Below, in pieces: positions 1 to 10,800 of a DNA stretch of 64,000 nt. Position numbers and translations under genes: made by a program. This stretch comes from Liolophura sinensis (lineage: Eukaryota; Mollusca; Polyplacophora; Chitonida; Chitonidae). How positions within the stretch are numbered: position 1 is the first letter of the stretch; every line of letters begins with the position of its first letter. The notes beneath the pieces are model-generated. The model was not told where the DNA came from. It searched no databases and saw nothing but the letters and a program-made list of their open reading frames with translations. The stretch spans positions 33,884,510 through 33,948,509 of the forward strand of contig NC_088295.1 in assembly GCF_032854445.1 (NCBI RefSeq), written 5' to 3'.

Positions 1-7
1 TATAAGG

Positions 8-196
8 GACTCCCTAGGCCGAGAGAGTTGGCACGCCAATTACCCAGGAGTCTCTCACCAATGCAGTCGCTGTGTGTTCAAGTCCAGCCCATACTGGCTT
101 TCTCTCCGGTCGTACGTGAGAAGGTCTGCCAGCAACCTGCAGATGCTTGTGGGTTTTCTCTGGGCTCTGCTGGGTTTTCCCCCACCATAATGTTGA
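8..196 (+). repeat. tRNA-derived SINE, family 1, 3'-truncated copy
   Basis: This has the tRNA-like head of SINE family 1. There is an A-box-like stretch near 15-35 and a B-box-like GTGTTCAAGTCC at about 75-86. The family body follows, with a CCACCATAATG block near 182-192. The copy stops there and lacks the AATA tail seen at 10.9 and 52.9 kb. About ten other copies in this window define the consensus. Confidence 0.8.
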
Positions 197-1798
197 CATT
201 TAGGACTTCACCTAACAGTGCTGCTTCCCCATGTGTTCAAATTTTGTACATGCAACTCCGCGTAAAGTACTAAACCTATTTCTATGAAACTAAGCATACA
301 TGTTCCCTATAATCTAAAGTTGTGCGTCCTTACGTTTACTTACAATCGGGTAATTATTTTCATAACTACTCCTGTTCAGGTACTTAGTACAGTAATGGAT
401 TCTCATGTATGCAGAGAGCCATTTTAGTTGTGGAAAACTCTTAGGCGCCCAGACTACGTGGAATGGTTTACCATGATAAAGATAAAAGTTTTCAAACAAA
501 TTTCTTCCATTCAGACCCAGAAGCTCCCAGAAAGCGTCATTTTGTTGTGTTTCAAAAAATTTCTTTATGAACACTGTCACAATGTCACGTTTAAAGTTTG
601 GAGTCCGAACCTTCAGCTTTTTTTCTGGATATGGCCCTGGCACTAAGAACACATTAAAGGAAATGACAGGACATCGTGCCAGGGCCCTGTTTGACAAAGA
701 TGTCCTACATTTATCATAGTCGCATATATAGGACAATGGTACGGTAAGTGTCGAACAAAATATCGAACAATCAATGTACGATAAAAAATGTTGTACGCCG
801 CTTTGTGAAACTTGGCCCAGTAGTGCAATCAATGCACACCAGGAATGACCCCCGAAACAATCTATTTGAAGCCAAACTACATGTAGGCCTAAGCAACGCA
901 ACGTCCTGTCATTTCTTTTGAGGTTTTCTTAAGTTTCTTTCTTGTATTTTTGGAAATGTTGAAGGATGGCTTCTTCCATCCATAAAAATGTGTTTATACG
1001 GCGTAAAAATTCAATGAGGTAAACAGCGTGTATATAAATCTATGAGAGTGTTTATATTGTCAAAAAATTCAATGAGGTAAACAGCGTGTATATAAATCTA
1101 TGAGAGTGTTTATATTGTCACCTAGTGATCTACACATTTTTGCTAAGCAAATCTTTGAAATGACTGCCACACAAGGTCAATGGATTAGATGTGAAAACGT
1201 GGCGGTATCCTATCGGTTTGCAATATCAACATGAGAAGCCTCGTGGCATGAAGCCCCTATCAGGAGTGGACTATTTACTTACTGCCTCGATCAGTAAAGT
1301 TTCGTGAAAACGTAGATAATTTGCACACCTGTGCGTTCCTGGGGATAACCCTTGTTAGCGTTTACCATCTTATACTACACTACCAGATCGGTCGATAGAT
1401 GATTTTACAGATAGTGTCCCGTTTCACAGTCCTATGCTATATTACTGTGATTTATAGTTCTGACTTATTATCTGTTTAATAGAAATACCAAAAAAAGGAC
1501 TACAAACCGTCGTGTATTAGCTCGCCTTGTCACACATTAAAACACGAGTCTTGACAGCGCATGGTTTTATCACTTCACACATTACAGGTTATGACCTACA
1601 TACAGCTATACAGCTTAGCCTTCGGGCGTGAAAGCTGATGCGTGTGTGCCATGACTCGGCAAAGCGCATATACATAGGGCCTTGCAGCTGAACCCCTTGT
1701 GATTACCTGCTGACCTGCAAGTCCTATATCACTCAAAAATTCAATCACTTGTCACTTGGACAGGTTTTATATTTTATATACGGACTGTGTATTCTGAG
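197..1798. other. 5' intergenic region with no recognised gene
   Basis: I see no convincing coding sequence. An 11-bp inverted repeat (633-643 and 676-686) and a 13-bp inverted repeat (660-672 and 903-915) overlap the same area. A 58-bp tandem duplication lies at about 1004-1119. TATA-like DNA at 1765-1780 sits only about 20 bp before the MTR kinase ATG, too close for a normal leader, so the true promoter may lie further upstream. Confidence 0.5.
1004..1119. repeat. 58-bp tandem duplication, two copies
   Basis: Two almost identical units with a 58-bp spacing (TCAATGAGGT recurs at 1011 and 1069). They are AT-rich and non-coding, and lie about 700 bp before the MTR kinase start codon. The near identity points to a recent duplication. 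Confidence 0.9.
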
Positions 1799-1888
1799 AT
1801 GGCACCAACTAGCGACCCGAGGACATTCCTAAGCCTGGTCAGTTCTCTCATTGTCAAGCATACGGACAAGGCCAGACTGGACACTGAG
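1799..1888 (+). CDS. mtnK: MTR kinase exon 1 (start codon exon)
   Basis: Encodes 30 residues from ATG and ends at GAG|GTACGT in phase 0. I chose this ATG because the exon joins in frame to exon 2, and the N-terminal helix (FLSLVSSLIV) has the position and length expected before the G-loop. The reading frame just upstream shows nothing resembling the family. Confidence 0.8.
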
Positions 1889-4800
1889 GTACGTTGGTCT
1901 GCCGGAATTTTGATAACCTATCCTCTGTATGGGGTTCCCTCCGTAAATCATACATAACCACGAGGGAGGTGTCACTACACTAGAATAAATGGGAAATAGG
2001 TCACACATGTGTAGCCCACAACGACACCAATTTTACTTTGATCATGCTACATTGTCAATGAGATCACTTTGTAAGTAGCCTATATAATCTTCATTACATT
2101 CCAAAGGACATGCACACAGGTCAAAACGATCTTATTAGCCTCATCCGCAATACAAGTAATTAAATAAATAATAGAAGAGAATTACGCTTGTTTTTGTTCA
2201 AAATCTATGCGTCGAAACAGACATTCGTATATAGGCCTACAAGACGTCAATCAGAATGGCTGTTCTAAGTCAATGGCAAGGCCAATTCCCAAATCGACGT
2301 TTTCGCCAACAACTAAGAAAGTATATAATGTACGAAATTAAGATGGAATCATACAAACAGAAGCAGTCTACAATTTCCAGTGATAAGACGTGAGAAATGA
2401 ATGAATCAGTATTCAGTATCGCATATCATGCTATGTCATTCTATGTGTAGAAGTTGTTCAAAATACATACTATTGCTGCGTGTTGAGATATGTTTATATA
2501 TTTACTTCAGCAATGGAAAGAGGAGAATATGAAGATGGTGGAAGTAGGTGACGGTAACCTGAACACAATTTTGAAAATCTCACTGAAAGATGATTCTCAA
2601 ACTGTTATCATCAAACATTCTCCACCGTACATCAAGGTAACATTATAAGAAACCATCAGTACAAAGGAACTTCTGCATCATAGAGTTATACATTCAAAGG
2701 CAAAGAAAAGAAGGTGAAGTATATGTCAGATTGAGGACCATTAAACACTGTCCCCAACATTAGTTGGATTTATTAATTTATTTTTTTTTAGAATTATACG
2801 AACATAGAAGAGTACATTTGAAACTTTGTACACTATGCTATAGCCTTTACTTACAACATTGGGACTATCAGGCTTTCGCCACTTAGCCCAGATACACTGT
2901 TATATTTTATCACTCAAAATGCATATACGCACAGATCTGGGAATATTTTCGCCGAATTGACCCCGAAATGAACTGTTTCAATCCAAAAATATAGATGTGA
3001 CATCACTGAAACACTCTGGCTAACTACAGACCATCCTAGAATATGATGTTTAAAAAAAAAACAAAAAAAAAAAACATTTCATCTGGATGGACAAGATCGA
3101 AAAAAATAAATCAAACTATTTTCGTGGACAGTATTCAATTATCTTTCATTTTATGTAAACTTCAGTTTAATGGTCTGTTGCCTTGAAATTGGACCAAATG
3201 CATGGTTCCTCACTGTCTTGGTTGGCTCTCAAAATAATATATACATTTTTGTTTATTTATTATATTTGTGATTTACGTCATGTTCAAGAATTCTGTACGA
3301 CGACACTACTGCATGAAGGGAACTGGAGTAAACCATCTCCCTTGATCAGGTTACTTAAACATTTCTAACGTCCGATCAAAGGAGAGGTGAAAAGAAGGTG
3401 AAGTATATTCGAGCCCTCGATCTCATCGGTGGTATAGGGTCCTGTCAACTGCACGGGGGTACAATGTATATACTATGAGACGTTATATACTGAGCCGTGT
3501 GCTAGTGAGTTTTACCGAGCAAGCGATGCTTGCTCGGTAAAACAAAGGCATATGTCATACGTCATATGCAAAAAAACAAAGGCATATGTCATACACGAGG
3601 ATTATAGTTGTATGTACGTCAGCACAAAACCGTCAAAATTAACTAATCAACTAATTTACATGTGTGGGTACCTATTTTGTTCGTACAATATAATTTCATT
3701 TTACTTTTTGGTGTGTTTTCTACATATATATGCCTGTATTTGATAATGATAATCAAACAGTTCATCAAAAAACTGAGTCAAACACATATTATGGGTGAAA
3801 CATATTTATGTAAAGCAAATTATTTTTCACATTGGTGCAGAAAAATATAGGAAATTATTTTTCCTTCAGAAAATATTTGAACTGCATGTCTGAAGAAAAT
3901 ATTAATCAATCACTCAGTCAGGCCTTTGTCTTTAATGTCTTTACTTACACAGTTTCAAAGAATAATTGTTGTTATTAAATGTGTGGCGGTTGTTCAGCAT
4001 TCCCACCACTCATAAAACTGGTCAAGGATATGTAAGTGAAATATTCATGAGCAAGGTGCTAAGAACAAGTCGAGTGAATATATATAAACGCAGGAACACC
4101 TAAAATTTCAGACAAAAAGGGTGATATAAAATAATCTGACAGAGCATATTTCATGACACTTGTAAGAGTTACCCTGTGTATCAAGATGGTACCTTTATCC
4201 TTTGAGAATTTTTTTTATTCATGTTTCAATTCAGAGTCTTTATGTTATCATTTATTGTCATGTGTCATATATTGCTCTACTCATGCACACTATTATTTCC
4301 TGTTCTGAGGTAGGTTCTAGGCCCGGATTATCCTCTCTCCGTGGAAAGATTACGCATGGAATACAAGGCACTTACCAGGTTTAATAAACTGGCCGTTGGA
4401 TGGGTACCCGAAGTCTACTTTTTTGATGAGGAACATAGTATCAGTATGGACCGTTTGCTTATTTGTCTCATTTTCTCGACCTATAAGCATATTTTAAAAA
4501 TACGTACTCACTTTACATATATTGATAAATATATACATTGTGGGACCTTGGTGATTATAACTGAGCTCTCGATGAAGCTCACGTGGGGTCGCTCGCGCAT
4601 TCTTATTTACATTCATTGAAGACCGCTTGTTTTCCACCAGTATGGTGTGGACGATGGTGAGTCGCATGGAGAAAAAGTTCGTCAGTAACTTGCCAAAGGT
4701 CGATCGTTAACCATTTCGCATTCTGGTTTCCTCCAGCTATAACACTGATCGCCATAGTACAAGAGAAAATTCTTCATCTTGGCGTTAAACAACAAATAAA

Positions 4801-7800
4801 TATATAAATAATAAATAAATAAATAAAAGAAAAAAAAGAGTTACAGCCTGTTCCTAACGTTGCATGCTAACATAGTGGAATTCATGGAACATTTGTGTGG
4901 CCGGCAAGATGATACATACAGAAAATAAAATTCTTTATCGTCTTAACTTTGTCATTCTGAAAAAAAAAGTTGAAAGTAGTTTAAAAAAAAAACGAAAAAA
5001 AATGAAGAAAGGGTGTGTAATGGATATGCATGTATGCATGCTCCAGGTTTTACGTTGTACGTGGGAATTTTTCAGTCAAATGACGACGAGTTATTATTTA
5101 TTATTTGATTGGTGTTTTACGCCGTACTCAATAATATTTCACTTATACGACGGCGGCCGACATTATGGTGGGAGGAAATCGGACCGATTCCGGGGTAACC
5201 CACATCGACGGGTAGTTATTAGGTGCGTGTACATACACTCTGCCTTCTTGTGGCATGGCAAGTCCATGTATTATACCGCCAAAGTGCTACCGACCCTGAA
5301 TTATCATGCCGTAGACACCAGGCATGACACCCCACCGTCACATTATACTGACATGCTCCGGACAAACCCGTCCTGTTTCCTTGCTCTAGCCTCTCTGTGT
5401 TAAAGGCCAAATGAGGATGCAACAAATACCATTTTTAAAGTGTTTGGAGTACGACGTGTAATCGATATGAAGACAATTCATTTCTTCTCATGAGCAGCCT
5501 TCGTTTGATCTCATAGTTCGGAGTTTACTCCTGCCCATACACTTGATATACATACGATTGCTTGACTGGAAATTCCATCTTACAGGGCGCCATTGATAAA
5601 TGTCTTTCCCTGTCCATACAGAATAATATGGAAAACTAATCAGATAATGTTGTTAATGTCTTGTTGTTTTCCCACAGTGTGTATGGAGTATTTAGAGGGA
5701 TTCAGTGTTCTGAAGAAGACTATCATAAGAGGAGAATTCCACCCGGATGTGGCCCGTCACTTAGGTATCTTCATGGCGGCAATCCATGGTGCTACTCACA
5801 GTGCTAAACTCACTCAGAACGACCTGCAGAAGTTGAGCCAGGAATTCCAGTATGTTACATTGACAATGAATCCTATATTGAGAAAGTTTGTAACTTGCCA
5901 GTGGCTTATGATTTACCGCTTTCCTGCCATAGAACTATCATATGTGGAAAAATTGTTCATTATGGCCTCAAAACAACAATAAAAAGTAATAATAAAAAAA
6001 TAATGTAAATAAGTAGAAAGTGGGAGTAAGAAAAAATGATATAAATAGATAGGATGTGAGAGTATGGTCAATGTGAAAATATAATCCCCGAATGAATCAG
6101 TGAACACTACAACTGATGCTTACATTGGCTAACCTCAACGTTTTTTTCGTTCGTCTTTTTCATAATTCGTTTAAGGACAAATGGCATTGAGCAGAATCAT
6201 CTTTATCAGCAATGACTCTGTCAGTACATCAGACAGGTTAAATCTGACAGTTGTGGCAATTATTGATTTCCAGGAACCCTGGACCCGTGAAACTTACGGA
6301 GCAGTTTGTCTTTACCCGACCATTCACTGCAGACGATGACACTAATGTTAATCCTGACATCATTAAACCTCATCTACCTTTGGTGTATGACAATCCCAAC
6401 ATACTGGCAGCCGCTAGAGAGATGAAGTCGTTATTCTTGGAGAAGAAGGAATGTCTGGTGCATGGTGACCTCCATACGGGTTCTGTCATGGTCAACCAGT
6501 CACTGGCAAAGGTATCCACTCATTTCCATCGTTGGCATGGTGACCTCCATACGGGTTCTGTCATGGCCAACCAGTCTCTGGCAAGGGTCTCCATTCATTT
6601 CCCTCGTTGGCATGGTGACCTCCATACAGGTTCTGTCATGGCCAACCAGTCTCTGGCAAGGGTCTCCATTCATTTCCATCGTTGGCATGGTGACCTCCAT
6701 ACGGGTTCTGTCATGGCCAACCAGTCTCTGGCAAAAGTATCCACTCATTTCCCTCGTTGGCATGGTGACCTCCATACGGGTTCTGTCATGTTCAACCAGT
6801 CACTGGCAAAGATCTCCACTCATTTCCCTCGTTGGCATGGTGACCTCCATACGGGTTCTGTCATGTTCAACCAGTCACTGGCAAAGGTATCCACTCATTT
6901 CCCTCGTTGGCATGGTGACCTCCATACGGGTTCTGTCATGTTCAACCAGTCACTGGCAAAGGTATCCGCTCATTTCCCTCGTTGGCATGGTGACCTCCAT
7001 ACGGGTTCTGTCGTGTTCGACCAGTCACTGGCAAAGGTATCCACTCATTTCCCTCGTTGGAATGGTGATCTCCATCCGGGTTCTGTCATGGTCAACCAGT
7101 CACTGGCAAAGGTGTCCACTCATTTCCAGCATTGGCGCCATATTATATTACGGAACGGTAACCATTAAGTAATTCTAGATGTAAATAATAAGTTCTATTT
7201 TTAATAAGAACCCCTAATTCCAACCTCAGTAAGCCTTATCTCATTAACTACAACTGTACTTTTCATCACAATGTCTTTTAGTTTTGTGGACCGTCGAAGT
7301 GTACGGTATATAGACTCTGAAATGTGTCATGGACAAGGAAGCTTAACTGTCACTTCACCATACACAGTCAAAGTCAAAGTTTATTCTGTATGCGGCATGC
7401 ACAGTGCATACTCAGGTGACATGCTGCAAAATAAGTAAAGACAGCAAAGAGAGTAAAACCACAGCAGCGATAAAAATATGACAGCTGACAAACCAGTACA
7501 CGCAACCGATGAAATTAGGCCCTTGTCAGTTTAACTCAGATAAGCTTTTATTCTAACTGTTCCTGTAAATGTTTAAATAATATCAAATTATACACCATCT
7601 AGAACCATAACCTAAGCAGAATTAGACTCATGAAACTTCATTTCTGTGAATTATTGGTGTGTTGTTTTTAACTCTGCATGTCAAATTTGGCACACGAAGC
7701 TTATAGCCTTAAGGAGTATATTATCTTAATTCAACGTCGTCAAAATCCGCAAGACAATCAGTTTTAGTGATATTCTTTAATATAGCATATATTCCACAAT

Positions 7801-10800
7801 ATATACCACACAGGCATGAATGCTCAGAGGCAAATTCACAAGAGGGAAAATCCACAGTATAACTGAGTGTATGACGAAATATACACAAAATTCCACAGAC
7901 AGGGTCCGTGTACTAATAGGCACTGTGTATACAGGAGCACAAATTAAACATACAAGTTCAGACTGAACTAGTGCTCGGTGGAGATAGGATATAGCAACGC
8001 CAGAGGCTATAAAGGACACCAAAATTCAGTACAAAAGGCCTACTAAAAATACACAGCGAAAGCATCCAAAACTCTCAATAATTCTCCGTTCTCTCCGTTC
8101 TCCCCATTTGACCTGCTTTCATAGGTCTTATATAGCCTGGTGGAATTGTCTAGAATAGGAAAATTCCTGAACACTTGATGTAAACAAACAGGCACTGAAC
8201 AAGCGCATTCTGGAATATTCTAAGGTAGAGGCAGACAGCAGGCGCTGAACTCATCGTATGTAAACAGTGGCAAGCTAAATTTAGAAACTGACGGCAGTCG
8301 TGCACATAACACCTACAATTATGTTTTTCTAAAACCAAAACTTGGGAAGTTGCTTTAAATAGACGGCATAGTTACGCCAGAAATTTGTCAGTCTCACAAA
8401 TATGGCGGGTAGGCCTACGATTTTGTACAACTGTGCTGGTACCTTGACTGAAAGCCGCAGTGGAAACAGTGTGGCTGGATTTTTGCAGACGACCCCAATG
8501 ACGTCACAGAAAGAGTGACACTTTAAAGAAATGAACCGACAAGGGCCGTAGCATAATGGCATTTAATATAGCCGTGGATGAAGCTGAACTTTCAGCGATA
8601 TAAATCTTGTTCAATTCTACTCTCGTAGAATTATACAATTCGTACTCTCGATAGCTGTATAGTCATACAGCTATCATACACCTCAAAATTCTTATCATTC
8701 AAAGTGTTTAATCCCGCATTGATTTACTTATCACACTCATTAAACAGACTCTACAGAACGGTATTTTTCATCTTTTAATCCCGCATTGATTTACTTATCA
8801 CACTCATTAAACTGACTCTACAGAACGGTATTTTTCATCTTCATCCATTTAATGTGTGTAGCCTTATTTCAGGTGATCGACGCCGAATTCGCTTATGTAG
8901 GCCCGGCAGCCTTTGACGTAGGATCGCTGGTAGCTCACTATTTGATGGCGTATTTTTGTCATATGTCCATAGCGGACAATCACGATGTACACAGAGCTTT
9001 TGCACAGACTATGGCTGACGCGTGTCGGCATACAGGTAAGATGTCATGCTGGTGACGAACATCGTCACAACACTTCGTCTACTTTCCAGCACTCAAGTGG
9101 CATAAATTAAATGATTTTGAATGTCATACAGTGCCATTTTTAGACTCACAATAGATTGTGCCGTCTGGTGAACCAGGTCAGGTTGTGTCCGTTTTTGGTC
9201 GACATCAGATTTTCCCATCTTCTGATCTTCATCTGATTTTGCCATCTGTTGAACGACATCAGACTGTGCCATCTGCGTGGTGAACAGCATCAGATTGTGT
9301 CATCTGCATGGTGAGCAACATCAGGTTGTGTCATTTGCATGTTGAGCGACATTTGATTGTGCCATCTGCATAGTGAGCGATATCAAATTGTGCCATCTGC
9401 ATGGATGTGAGTGACATCAGATTTTGCCATCTGGTAAATTAGCGACACCAGGTTTTCACATCTTCTGATGGACGTCAAATTGTGCAACGTGCTGATCGGC
9501 GTCAGGCTGTGTCATTCTGACAAGGCCGATTGTTAGTGTGTAAGCTGTTGTACTCGGCAAATAAATTTATACTGAATTCCTGGTGGTAACTGACAAATGA
9601 CATTAGCTGGTACTGTCTCAAGAACGGCTTCTTGCAGACTTATGCCGTCTGATAAACAACATAAGTTGCTGCTATCTTAGGAAGGGTATAAACTAATGCC
9701 ATCTGATAAACAACGTGAGCTGGTGTTATCTAGGAAGTACATAAGCTAGTGTCATCAGATAAACTGTATTAGCTGGTGCTATCTTATGAACGGCAAAAGC
9801 TCCACCATCCATACAATCTACATGATCTGAAAGCAAAGCTGAATTAACCTGTTTATCACTCTGGTTAGCTGATGCCTACTTTGAACATCTGGATGTGTTT
9901 ACTGGGCAAACCAAAGCACAGTATCAGGAGACTTTCATGACTGAAGTGGCGGGTTTTGCAGGATGTGAGATCTTGCGCAGGTATTGTGGACATTCTTACT
10001 CTATTTATAAGTTTTATATTTCGCGGTTTCCTGAGAAGCCAAGATTTAGTGAGCAATCTCTGAAGATGCAATCTGTCTATGCTTTGGTTAAAAACGTTGT
10101 TCATGACTGGCAATGCTTGACGGAGTTGGTGCTAAAAAAACCTTGTGCAATATATCCGAATAGTTTTGTCATTATGTTGCTGTTAATCATCTGTGGTTAT
10201 GCCTGGCTTTGGAATCTCTTCACAGAGTATAACGTATAACATTACTTGTCGCCCTTAAATTATCTCATGCAAATGGCTCAGCGTTTGCAATGTCTGCCTT
10301 TTCCAGAATCATCGGTGCCGGACAGATTGAGGATTTTAGAGCCTCTGGGGTCAGTCCACTGGCTATGGAAGACGCTTTCCAGGCTGGAGTCGGCTTCTGG
10401 AGGCTTACAAACGAATCCATTCTATAGACAAACTAACAGTTATTGCTCTCATGCTGGTGTAACTGATATTGCAACTGATTATGCGATCTAATCATGTTTC
10501 GTTCGGGTCAATATCGGATATGTCAGTATGAAATACAGCATGCTCTTCGAGACAAACAGTTTTTGAGAGTGTTTGAAAATTCTTATATTACATTAAAGAT
10601 ATAGATATATCAAAGCGATCTTCACTTCGAGAGATCTTGCGATTATCTGTGAGCACTTGAAACTTTTTTTGTCTCATAATGAAGGGGCCTCCGTGGCCGA
10701 AGGGGTTAGCACGCCATTGACCCGGGGGCCTCCCACCCATGCAGTCGTGTGAGTTCAAGTCCATTTTGTCCTGGCTGCCTGTCCGGCCGTACGTGGAAAG

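Noticed and set aside
314..901. 195-residue minus-strand open frame near the left edge
   Set aside because: No domain, signal or splice pattern was recognised, and a plus-strand frame overlaps it. It is probably chance.
6462..7172. Long open frames in a second plus frame and on the minus strand over the 75-bp array
   Set aside because: The period is divisible by three and units are alike, so any stop-free frame in one unit stays open in all. Only the frame continuing from exon 5 is linked to a gene.
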